From contig OX411557.1 of the NCBI GenBank assembly GCA_948146395.1, forward strand, positions 34,202,077 through 34,266,076: DNA of 64,000 bases, written 5' to 3'. Source of the stretch: Fragum whitleyi. Lineage: Eukaryota; Mollusca; Bivalvia; Cardiida; Cardiidae. Shown here piece after piece: positions 1 to 9,622 of this stretch. The notes under the pieces are model-generated. The model saw only the letters and a program-made list of their open reading frames with translations. It was not told where the DNA came from and did no database searches. Position numbers and translations under genes: made by a program. Numbering within the stretch: the first letter of the stretch is position 1; each line of letters starts with the position of its first letter.

Positions 1-17
1 TCTAACTTATAAGAATT

Positions 18-160
18 AAATAGAGGATAATCGTTTGTTTCAGTGTAAGATCGATTTATATTTCACTGAGTGAACAACACGAGTGAAAATATAACTTTTG
101 TTATTCACGAAATGAAAAATTAATCGATCTTACACGAAAAACAAATGATTATTCTATTTC
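18..160. repeat. Inverted repeat (foldback), ~41-bp arms
   Basis: Positions 18-58 and 120-160 are inverted copies of each other (shared core GTGTAAGATCGATT, outer ends AAATAGA / TCTATTT). The loop is about 60 bp and contains shorter internal symmetry (CACTGAGTGAACAAC / GTTATTCACGAA). It looks like a small foldback or MITE remnant. No coding potential is visible. Confidence 0.7.
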
Positions 161-863
161 TTTAATGCAAAAATGAGACTAAATGGGAAATTTCTGGCAC
201 ATATTTTCGTAAAGCGCGTCATTTTGCGCGTGATTGCTATGCAACGTTCAATGTGACGTCACTTATTTCGCCCCGCATAGATGACGTCAGATAGGATGAA
301 ATGCACAAAAGCTAGGTTTAAAGTTTTTGATAATTTCACTGCTTTTGCGATGAGATTATCAAGTGATAATCTACCGTTATTTCTCGATAAACCACTGAAA
401 AGCATTAAAGAATACATGTACTTTCTGTTATGGGATGATTATTGACCCCCGTTTTTTACCTTTATTATCTAATTAATCTAAAGCTGTAGTATTTGGGTGT
501 TCAACATCGAGTCGTTTTTTTTGAAAGTCCATGTTGATATACCTTTCTGACAGATAATTATCAAATATAGTTTGGTTGACCCCCGTTGTTCAATGTGCAT
601 TTCCTTTATAATATTTTCGTGAATGGAGGACGTAGACGTCGGAACAGCAGATTTTATAAGCTGTAGTTGTGGCATTTGCGTTGCTCACCATAGAAACGGC
701 GATATGGTCCTCTGACCAATTGTGACCAATGGTTATCTTATATAGATTGTGTAGGGATGCCTGTTGAACTTTTATATTTTTTTGTTCGATTACGTTTTTG
801 AGTGCGCGACATGTGCGTGTTTGGGTCGATCACATATGACTATAACGAATAGCCATTCGTTTG
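161..863. other. Non-coding stretch, no feature recognised
   Basis: This AT-rich sequence holds scattered TGACGTCA-like motifs (around 254 and 285) of the kind common in the other foldback elements here. I see no exon with convincing splice sites and no long open frame. Confidence 0.4.

Positions 864-921
<58 letters not shown>
864..921. repeat. (AAT)n microsatellite, LINE 3' tail
   Basis: A run of about 18 AAT units is followed at once by ATATCTTTATTTAACGAAGG. On the minus strand this reads AAATAAAGATATT followed by (ATT)n, the usual 3' terminus of CR1/L2-like LINEs in invertebrates. It therefore probably marks the 3' end of the minus-strand LINE fragment at 1199-1564. Confidence 0.7.
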
Positions 922-922
<1 letters not shown>

Positions 923-1198
923 TCTTTATTTAACGAAGGTTACTTATTAAGACATCATTACAAAACAACATCATTATGATGAACTTATTTACAATAAGGC
1001 CTTCAAACAACATTCATGCAAATTATCAACATTCACAGTCACACACTTTAAACTTATAAAATATTTTCACATATTCATTGAATATCACAAAAATATAGCA
1101 ACAATAATAATAATAATATCAATTATCTAATATCTGACAGATCCTCGTGACATGACAGGATTCAATAAACGAAATTATTTCCCGTAAGCCATTAAATA

Positions 1199-1564
1199 TT
1201 AACAAACAAAGGCTGCTTTTATACATATTCGTTCGAGGCTTTTTCGTTTCAGAACGTAATTGATAATTTTCATTGATTCGGATACACGGATTATATCGGA
1301 CATGTAAGTTGGTGTATAATTTCCTATGGTTTTATAGATAAGGATTGCAGCATGGTATTTACATCTATTTTGAAAAGACAACCAACCTAATTCTTTGAAT
1401 AACTTCTCGGTAGGAAATCTTATAGACTTACCAAGAATAAGTTTGGCCACACGTTTTTGTAAAACAAATACTTTGTTAACACAGCCTTGCTCAGATTTAC
1501 CCCAAATTATACAGCAATAGTCCATAATTCGGTAGACGGTAATGTCGGTAGACTGGGTGTGCAT
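1199..1564 (-). pseudogene. LINE reverse-transcriptase ORF2, C-terminal fragment
   Basis: The minus-strand frame encodes 121 residues with MDYCCIIWG near residue 14, then VLQKRVAKLILG, LFKELGWLSFQNRC and a YKTIGNYTPTYMSDI-like stretch. This is the region that follows the reverse-transcriptase fingers and palm in CR1/Jockey/L2-type non-LTR retrotransposons. The catalytic RT motifs and the endonuclease are absent, so it is a 5'-truncated copy. About 280 bp of 3' UTR and an (ATT)n tail lie downstream on the minus strand. The clade cannot be fixed from this fragment. It is not expected to be functional. Confidence 0.8.
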
Positions 1565-2285
1565 TTAATGGTTTATAATCATATTTCTAGCATTACTGAT
1601 GTATCGCCGCTGTTTAGCATGAAGGATATATATTTCAATTTCAAATAAGCGATTGACCCGGTTTTTTTTCGGATTGTTGGGCGCCGTAATTGCTGTAAAT
1701 GAGACATGCTCAGTCTTCTGTTATAGCGATTATATCGCCCATATTTTTCTCCCCTTTCTTTTTTATACAGCTGATTTGTTATATTTGCAATCGTTTGTTG
1801 TCCGGTACCTACAAAGACATATCTTAAGGTTATGTACCCGTTACGGTTGCGCGGTGTCTCGGAGCTCGTGATCTTTGACAGTGTTGACCGGGGTTTCCTA
1901 ATGAGAATCATTGGGATACCTTAGTTAGAACTGTTGGGTTTCATTTCCTCGGAGATGTTAGGGAACTATTGCGGGTCCACTACCCCAATGGGCACGATAG
2001 GCGTTCCATCAGTTGCTCGGTGTGTCCCCTTCCCAAGGACTCTGTGCATGTGTATCCGTTTGTTCATACTAATAACGAAAAAAGTTTTCTCGCATTTTAA
2101 GGGATTTTTGTAGTTCCCGCATGCATTGAGTCTTTGTGGCGGGTTTAACACTTGTACGTTATTCCGGGTCATTGTAGTATTTTGATGACATCTACGTTAC
2201 CTTGACGTCGTGCATAACGGTTCAATTCACAGGATTCACCTGATGTAGGCGGCTGTGCCGCTGAAAGCTAGTGTATAAATACGTT
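1565..2285. other. Non-coding stretch, no feature recognised
   Basis: Short open frames exist on both strands (for example 1579-1911 minus) but none shows a recognisable domain or paired splice sites. Part of it may be diverged upstream sequence of the LINE fragment. Confidence 0.35.
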
Positions 2286-2289
2286 ATTA

Positions 2290-2395
2290 TTAAAAGCTAA
2301 TAATTGAAAATAAAACGATTTAAACAGCCGAAAAGAGGGAGCGCAGCGACCGACTGAGGCTGTTTAAAGCGTTTAATTTTCAATTAATAGCGTTT
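2290..2395. repeat. Palindromic element around a GC-rich loop
   Basis: Left arm 2290-2326 (TAATTGAAAATAAAACGATT, then TAAACAGCC) pairs with right arm 2360-2395 (GGCTGTTTAAAGCGTTTAAT, then TTTCAATTA). The loop is the GC-rich GAGGGAGCGCAGCGACC segment. A loop of GCGGAGCG type recurs in the palindrome at 55012-55117. Confidence 0.7.
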
Positions 2396-2429
2396 AACCT
2401 ACTTAGTCTTTTTCCCGCCTTTTTTATTA

Positions 2430-2594
2430 TTATAGGGATGAGTGTCTTTTTCACTGCGTTTATTGGGGTATAAAGTGCAATTGCCTTAGCACATGGCAAA
2501 TAACGCCCGTAGGGCGTTATGTTAAAGCCATATGCTAAGGCAATTGCACTTTATACCCCAATAAACGCAGTGAAAACGACACTCGTCCCTTATA
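2430..2594. repeat. Near-perfect ~165-bp palindrome
   Basis: The sequence reads almost identically on both strands around a centre near 2510 (AACGCCCGTAGGGCGTT). The arms share TATTGGGGTATAAAGTGC and AATTGCCTTAGCA with a few mismatches, and there is essentially no spacer. It probably belongs to a foldback MITE family and lies 35 bp from another palindrome. No transposase is present. Confidence 0.85.
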
Positions 2595-2599
2595 ATTGC

Positions 2600-4660
2600 A
2601 ATCCTTTAGATCGAAGAAACTATTAAAATACTCGGCCAAACATTAAAGCTTCAAGTCTACTTTCTCCGCGTAAAAAATTACACGATCTATTTTTAGATCG
2701 TGTATTGTTTATCTCGCTATCGAAGTGAAATGTCATAAAGTAAAACAAATGATACACAAATAAACGACAACATTAAATTTCGTAGAGGTACTTATGACAA
2801 AAAAGCTTGTTTCTGCCAAGTAAGTCTGTGTTTTTAAACGAAAACGGCGTGGTCGGTCTTAGTTGAGAGGGTTGCTTGACGGTCTTCGTCGACCTGCTGT
2901 TTTCTAAGTTTACGTCGGCACAGAATCAGAACTGCATGCTTGTTATCGTAAATTCTTTCGAAAATATCTTAATTTATAATAGATTGAATAGAAATGTTGC
3001 GTTGATGATCGGGAACTAGGTTAATTCGAGTTCCTACAACACAGGACTTGCAGATCGAAGTTCGGGGGTTTCCCGAAAGACCTATTGTATTTTATACAGA
3101 AATAAAGTGCAATGGATTTCCCCACGTGATGCGATTTGAACCAATCAGAATTCTTAATTTCATTAGATTGCAATTATTGGCATCATATTGCACGATTTAA
3201 ACGGAATAAGCCGGATACATTCATTACCAGTAAACGCCACTCTCTTTCCAAATATGGAGTTGTTGAAATATGCACGCAAATATTGAGTCTTTATAAAAAG
3301 ACAATACAAAAGATAAATATGAAGTATAATTTGGTTTTATTTACCCGACAATATACATGAACGAAAATCTAATACTTTTTCACTCTGTTGCAATTCTTCG
3401 AAAGAATAAAATACTTAACGGAATCGTATTATCGTATGTATTAAAAAGTCTCTTTATTGATTAAATGTGTCAGTAGTTGTTTATGAACTTATGTATGAAG
3501 GGGAATCTAAGTACATAAACAACCGTGCAGATAATACTATTCTGTTGAGAAAAAAGGATGTAATACAGTCCACCACACCTTGGATATATGCACATACAAT
3601 GACCCCTCTTCGTGGACGTTTTCTTGTGTCATCATCTAAATTAATTGTCTTTGTTAATTTTTGTGGACTATAATAAGCCTTATCTATAGCCCGATCATGA
3701 AACGAGATTTAGCCAAACTTAGAAAGGGACCAAAAGTAATTAAACTAGAAGTTAATTGGAATAAACGTTAAGAAAGAAGTATAGGATATATATTGAACTG
3801 TTCAATTAGATCTCCTTAGTTAGCGTTACTTTTCCTGAATAAATGTACAGGCAAGTAGAAAAGTCGTCGTTCCGAAAGAGATTCGACTTGGTAATCCATG
3901 CCATGCCAGATCAAAATCTACATAGGATATTCGTTTTAAAACATGTGCAAGAGTTTTACGATTTTCACGTGTACTTATCTCGTGGACAATGCATATTTAT
4001 GAAGGGATAGTTTCTAGTCTGTACGCATGCGTGGCATAACATATAAACCTCGACGTTTAAATGAAATAATGATTAAAATAAACCTGGGCTGGAAAGTTAA
4101 TGGAAAATAAACCTTCAAAAAATTTGGAAATCCAGCCTTCTGATTGGATAATAATGTAGGACAAAGACTAAATAGCAATTGAAGCTAGGATGCCAATTTT
4201 GTAAATCGACTTTTGACTATGGCCTTGACATTAGAATTATTTCATTAACCTACTACATCAGTTTTTAAACTCATCCACGGAATTGGCCGTGTATTTTGTT
4301 ACCTATCAATTATTAAAGGAGATCTACGCTCTGGTTAAGCTCCATTGTGTCACTTAAGCTTAGTTTACCTTTGGCTAACGGAGGATTTGGAGAACATATA
4401 CGCCGTAGAAAATAAAACCAAACGATGTCAAAAATACCATCAAAACAATTTTTTGTCGTAGATAGATGAAACTGGCCTTTATTTATCACGTTCAATATCA
4501 TTATGTACATTATTAGTAGAAGTAGCGAATATAGTGATAGTAGTAGAATCATTATCTGTAGATGTGTATTAATGAGATCTGCGGTCTTTCCAAAAATGAG
4601 CAATAATGTTAGGTAACGAAGACGGAGAAATTCACTGAAACGAACTTCTAAAAGGCATTC
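2600..4660. other. Non-coding stretch, only a small hairpin seen
   Basis: A short hairpin lies at about 2680-2704 (ACGATCTATTTTTAGATCGT). The open frames at 3136-3360, 3467-3673 and 4313-4603 lack recognisable motifs or splice context and are taken as chance. Confidence 0.4.
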
Positions 4661-4662
4661 TT

Positions 4663-5141
4663 ACATCTGTCGTTCGTCATCCGTCGTCAAAAATTTCAAA
4701 AACTTCTTCTCTTGAACCAATGGGTCGATTTCAATGAAACTTTGTCAGAGTGTTCCTTGGGTGACCCTTTTCAAAAATTGTTCACGATATTTTGATTGGC
4801 CTATTGATATGAGCGTTACAGGGCGGGGCTTAATTTGAGCCCGAAATCTATGAACGACATCTCCTCCTGAACCACTTAGTCGATTTTAATGAATCTTTAC
4901 CAGAATGTTTCTTGGGTGGCCCTTTTCAAAGATTTTGTGGCAGGATGGGGCTTATTTTTAGTCTCCTTAGTAATGAATAGGTGGACAGGGTCTAATATCA
5001 CTTTAAATTCTTGGAATAACGTCTCCTCTTCAAAAATTTGACAAATGTGATTTAAACTTTGCCAGAAAGTTACTTGGATGAGATCCACTGGACCGACATA
5101 ATTCAGGTGAGCGGTTAAGGGCCATCTTGGCCCTCTTGTTT
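4663..5141 (+). mobile_element. Satellite-bearing Helentron-like element, 5'-truncated
   Basis: It begins in the TCCGTCGTC-type tract and contains about three degenerate ~155-bp monomers of the family also seen at 17.1-18.2 kb (CTCCTCCTGAACCACT, then ATGAATCTTTACCAGAATG). It ends with the type-1 terminus: CAGGTGAGCGG, the hairpin AGGGCCATCTTGGCCCT, then CTTGTTT. The 5' hairpin AGCTCACCTGAG is missing. No protein is encoded; any mobility would need trans-acting proteins. Confidence 0.75.
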
Positions 5142-5266
5142 AACAATTTGGACAAGTTAAAATTTTGAAAACAGAGAAGAATTAATCGTAATGCTTGCTT
5201 TTACAAATTTCTAGACAATAATATCATAAGCTATTCCGAACGTATAGGTTGACAGATACTATTTTC

Positions 5267-5827
5267 TACGAAAGACCGGTGGTGACTTCTTTTATTCACA
5301 CTTCACGCTTCACACATATGATCTTGAAATGTGAAGTGTGAAGGGTGAAGTTTGAAGTATGAAGTTTGAAATGTGAAGTTTGAAGTGGAAATGTGAAGTG
5401 TGAAGTTTGAGGTTTGAAGTTTTGAGTGTGAAATTTGAAGCATGAACTGTGTGTGTGTGTGAAGTGTGAAATTGAAAATTTTCAAAGTTGGAATTTATCA
5501 AATTTCCATATATATAAACTTCCAAGTTCACGCTTCACAGTTCACACTTCAAAATTCACAGTTCACAGTTCACACTTTACAGTTCACACTTCAAAGTTCA
5601 CACTTCACACTTCATCGTTCACACTTCACAGTTCGCATTTCACACTTCAATGTCCAATGTTCACAGTTCACACTTCAAAGATATTATGTTTGAAGTGTGA
5701 AGTTTGAAGTTTGAATTTAAGAAATGTCACCACCAGTTCACGCTTCGGAGTTCACATTTCAAAGAAAATATGTTTGAAGTGTGAAGCGTGAAGTGTGAAA
5801 GAAAGAAGTCGCCACCGGTCTTTCGTA
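5267..5827. mobile_element. TIR element carrying an inverted 10-bp minisatellite
   Basis: Terminal inverted repeats begin TACGAAAGACCGGTGG at 5267 and end CCACCGGTCTTTCGTA at 5827. They extend inward for about 45 bp to CACACTTCACGCTTCACAC. A 6-bp direct repeat ATTTTC flanks both ends (5261-5266, 5828-5833), consistent with a target-site duplication. The interior is almost wholly a degenerate GAAGTGTGAA repeat. It is purine-strand from ~5325 to 5470, switches to the complementary orientation at ~5530-5690, then switches back. A small non-autonomous DNA element is the best reading; the superfamily is unknown. Confidence 0.75.
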
Positions 5828-6103
5828 ATTTTCTGACTATACACATACAGTGTCGGAGCTCGAGGTTATAAACTATTTTCGTGTTCGACTGAGATTTTTC
5901 TGAAAACTAGAATTCAAATTAACATATGAACAGAAGAGTTGAAAATAATAAGATGTTATTCATAACATATCGTTTATGTTTATACATTTATTAAGTATTA
6001 GAACAGAATAACGGCTTTTACATCAAGTTGAAATTTGAGAAAATAACATTGGACTGTACAGGAAGGGATTTTATGTCGTAATCTATGTATATCTCTATTA
6101 CAG

Positions 6104-6155
6104 GTTGCCAAATTTGTGTTAGAAAGAGGGGGCAAATCAAGAGATTGATATCTCT
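6104..6155 (+). other. 5' UTR part of first recognised exon of gene A
   Basis: A good 3' splice site (ATCTCTATTACAG) ends at 6103. It is followed by 52 nt to the ATG at 6156. At least one non-coding upstream exon is therefore implied but was not located. Confidence 0.5.
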
Positions 6156-7133
6156 ATGGCAAAAATAAAACGAGGGAATGTTCACCAACCCTACAACACC
6201 CGAGCAAGAGGTCGATCAGTCATTAGTCGCAAAAACACGCTTGCTTTAAGTGGAAATGGCAAACGAGCAAAAGGCTGGAGGTCAGAAAACACCACTGCCA
6301 TTTCTAGTGAAGACAAAAGGCGAACACTTTTGCCGAAAGTAGTAAGTCAGTCTGAGCATTCATGTGGTAAAGAAATACAGTCAAATAATGATAATAATGA
6401 TACTCGATCATCGTTAAATGAGCGTCATAATGAAAGTTCGGACTCTAAGACAAATGGTCGTGTTGAATCCAGTCAGTTAGGAGTTCATTTTACTAGTTAC
6501 GCAGAGCGTCAGCCACGGCCGTGTCATACCATAAATTATTGCTCGACAAAATCCGAGAGCTCCGAGTGTATGTCGCTTGATGAAGATTATGGTGTACAAC
6601 TTAGAGCAATGGCGAATAACGGAGATCATGATAGAGTCCAGAATTATGACACAATGGACAGTGTCGCGTACACATGTGATTCTACCATGGAAAACTCTGT
6701 ATATAGCTATAGCCAAAATAACTCCTCTTTGTCAGTCACTAATGGACACGATTATTATACAAATGGATCAAATAGCGACCTGAACAACTTAGATAAAAGT
6801 TCATTACAGAATGGCGTACCTGAAACTTTACGTGCGTGTCCTTTATCTTCTACAAGAAGTGGATATCGTTTCAGGACGGAATATTTCTCGGACTTGTCAA
6901 AATCATTTCCTCCAACACAACCAAGAAAAAAGGTGACAATCTCCCATCTTCTAACACAATCTGAACACTCTCTGTCAGCCGACACTGATCTAGAAAAGGA
7001 CGTCTTTTATGCACAAAATGTATACCAAGAAACATTTGACAAATCCACTATTCCGGCTGGTGTTCCGGCTGAGTTTAACAGGCTAGGTGAATACAGAAGA
7101 AAGTTGCGTAACTCAGTTTGGCCAGGTTGCTGG
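6156..7133 (+). CDS. Gene A, first coding exon (unrecognised protein)
   Basis: It encodes 326 residues starting MAKIKRGNVHQPYNTRARGR. The first ATG after the splice acceptor at 6103 is used. The N-terminal ~70 residues are basic (RARGRSVISRKN, KRAKGW). The middle is rich in Ser, Asn, Asp and Tyr and looks disordered, and the end is more structured (YRFRTEYFSDLSKSF; EFNRLGEYRRKLRN). The exon stops after codon TGG at a consensus donor GTGAGT (7134), leaving phase 0; read-through meets a stop 15 codons later. I recognise no domain. A nuclear, disordered regulator is possible from the basic start but is only inference. The next phase-compatible exon is at 25306. Confidence 0.7.
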
Positions 7134-7301
7134 GTGAGTAATGTTTCATTTGTAATTAATCTTGGGTTCTTTCACCTGTAGAAAAGAAGAAGAGTACGAT
7201 AACGAAAATGACCCAGATATTGCTCATCCGTGAAGATCGGAGTAGCGATCCGAATCTTAAAAGACCATTTATCGAAATATCTTAGGCCACCGCACTGATC
7301 T

Positions 7302-7670
7302 ATTTTTGGTCAACGTTTTCGTTCACCAGTGTTACTACGCAAGGAACACCGATTACGTTCTTAAAAGCTTCGTAATAAAGTAGTGCACTTTTTGATTAAA
7401 TCTAGTATTTCTCAAGACATCTTTCCGTAAAATCACTGTATGTGAAGATAATGAAAAATTCCCTTTAAAAAACAAAATAAAGTTGCGATCTTTAATCGGG
7501 CGTAGGGATGATCCGCGTAAGCATATCTATGATTTAGAGCAAAAAATGTCTGTGTCTATACACTGTTTAGACACATACTATGTTTTTGATCAAAGCCGTT
7601 GAAACTTGTATTAATTTGACGGAAATATGTGATTTAGGTCGTGACCTCCTGATCAATAATTTAATTGGTT
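7302..7670 (+). repeat. Dispersed repeat, copy 1 (partner at 21203-21625)
   Basis: It shares with 21203-21625, in the same order and orientation, CGTTCACCAGTGTTA, GTGAAGATAATGAAAA, AAAATCACTGT, a TATACACTGTxTAGACA palindrome and AGGTCGTGA. It is a diverged interspersed repeat about 370-420 bp long, with no coding capacity seen. The ACACTGTATAGAC palindrome alone recurs near 41007. Confidence 0.65.
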
Positions 7671-7964
7671 GGAAAACACTGATATTATCGATTGGACATA
7701 TTTCCATATAGTGCCTACATTTAGTAGCTTTTTTTTTCAACTATCTCTGTCACCTTTATATGCAAATAAGGACGTTCACCATCAGCACTTTCAATGATTT
7801 GATTATCGACTGATTTCCTGGGGCCTCTTTCAAGAAAAATATCGTAAGGTTAATCTTATAATCATCGTATTATTTTGCTAATTTCGAGACTCTGTGCATA
7901 TTCCGTATATCTTCGTAGGATCTCCGAGTTCTTATTACATTAAACCGTTAGTAAAACATTTATA

Positions 7965-9250
7965 ACAAGAGTGCCATCGTCACAAAATACGCCGCCACTT
8001 TGCTGCTGTTTCACAAAAATAATTGTAGACACTACTAATTTTGACAGAACCAAATTGAAAATGACCAAGTTTCATTTAAATCAAGACAAAAAGTTTGGAG
8101 GACTTGCCTTCACAAGGCTGCAATTTCAATAAGCCCCAGGCACTAAGTTTTAAGGGGACATAATTCAGGGAAATAAATGAGCCATAAAATCCTTGATCCA
8201 TGTACATCTACAAATTATGGTGATGACATTTACCAAGTTTCATTTAAATAAAGACAAAAAGTAAGGAGGAGTTGTGTTCAAAAGGCTGCAATTTCAATAA
8301 GCCCTAGATACTAAGTTTTAAGGGGGCATAATTTAGGGTAAAATTAATGAACCATAAAATTCTTACTTCATGCTCATCTACCAATTTCGGTTATAACATC
8401 CACCAAGTTTCATTTAGATCCAGCCAGAAACTTAGGAAGAGTTGCATTCACAAGGCTGCAATTTCAATAAGCCCCAGAGACTAAATTTTAAGGGGGCATA
8501 ACTGAGGCAATAAGCCCCAGAGACTAAGTTTTTAAGGGGCATAACTCAGGCAAAAATCAACGAACCATAAAATCCTTACTTCATGCACATATACCAATTG
8601 AGGTGATAACATTGACCAAGTTTCAAGAAGATCCAGCCAGAAACTTAGGAGGAGTTGCGTTGACAAGAAAAGTGGACCAAGAGACTACGTTTTTAAGGGG
8701 CATAACTCAGGCAAAAATCAACGAACTGAAAAATCCTTCCTTCATGCACATCTGCCAATTGAGGTGATTACATTGACCAAGTTTCAAGAAGATCCAGCCA
8801 GAAACTTAGGAGGAGTTGCGTTGACAAGAAAAGTGGACCCAGAGACTAAGTTATCAAGGGGCATAACTCGGGCAAAAATCATCGAACCGTAAAATTATTC
8901 CTTCATTCACATTTACCAATTGAGGTGATTACATTGACCAAGTTTCAAGAAGATCCAGCCAGAAACTTAGGAGGAGTTGCGTTGACAAGAAAAGTGGACC
9001 CAGAGACTAAGTTATCAAGGGGCACAACTCAGGCAAAATCAACGAACCGTAAAATCCTTCCTTCATGCACATCTACCAATTGAGGTGATAATATTGACCA
9101 AGTTTCAAGAAGATCCAGCCAGAAGTTTAGGAGGAGTTGCGTTGACAAGAAAAGTGGACGGACGTACGGACGGACGGATGGACGGACGGATGGACGGACG
9201 GACAGACGGAGAAGATGACGCCAATATACGTCCGCCTCCGGCGGCGTATA
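7965..9250 (-). mobile_element. Satellite-bearing element, end type 3 (minus)
   Basis: Read on the minus strand, the 5' end (near 9250) is TTTTTATACGCCGCCGGAGG, forming the hairpin CCGCCGGAGGCGG. A (TCCG)n tract (9158-9210) and about six ~160-bp monomers follow. The monomers contain CAACTCCTCCTAAGTTTCTGG and TCTTGAAACTTGGTCA. The 3' end (near 7965) is GGCGGCGTATTTTGTGACG, then GATGGCACTCTTGTT. The pair ATACGCCGCC / GGCGGCGTAT forms subterminal inverted repeats. This is the same design as the AGCTCACCTGAG elements but with a different end sequence. It is non-coding. Confidence 0.75.
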
Positions 9251-9569
9251 AAAACACAATTAAACCACCGACTTAGAGCACAAAGTGAAAGCTCTGTCGG
9301 TTAAGGTGTATCGCTCTCAATCACACATCTATGAGTTCAAGACTCCGACACGCTTGTTATTGTTTTTTCCATACTTTTTATTCGTGCGTAGAACAAGTTC
9401 ACACTAAGGGACTACTCTTTTTGTTGAATAAAGAAACGACCATCCTCCACCTAATCTTTGTTTAGAAGTAAATCATACACTGCACTTACTTGTCTTGAAT
9501 CACGAGGAAAAGACGTTTCCGAATTTTCAGAAAACAGCAACATTTTCCGATAAAGCCTAGTTTCGAACC

Positions 9570-9622
9570 AATTCCCGAAAAAAAAAAAAAAAAAACAACA
9601 AAAAAAAAAAAAAACAAAAAAA
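9570..9622 (+). repeat. Poly(A)-rich tract
   Basis: Interrupted A-runs (19 and 14 As, separated by C) form a 50-bp simple-sequence stretch. It may be a retroposon tail, but no element body was recognised next to it. Confidence 0.6.

Noticed and set aside
5303..5707. Four overlapping frames of 60-90 codons with repeated FTLHTS / FTVHSS motifs
   Set aside because: They are products of the 10-bp GAAGTGTGAA minisatellite read on both strands; no start context or splice signals.
9029..9276. Frames with RPSVRPSVRP / DGRTDGRMDG repeats (also at 14263-14539)
   Set aside because: They come from the (TCCG)n/(CGGA)n tract of the satellite elements.
9275..9335. Possible tRNA-like head (TCGGTTAAGGTGTATCG with GAGTTCAAGACTCC)
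   Set aside because: Only a loose A/B-box resemblance; no cloverleaf, SINE body or duplication could be supported.
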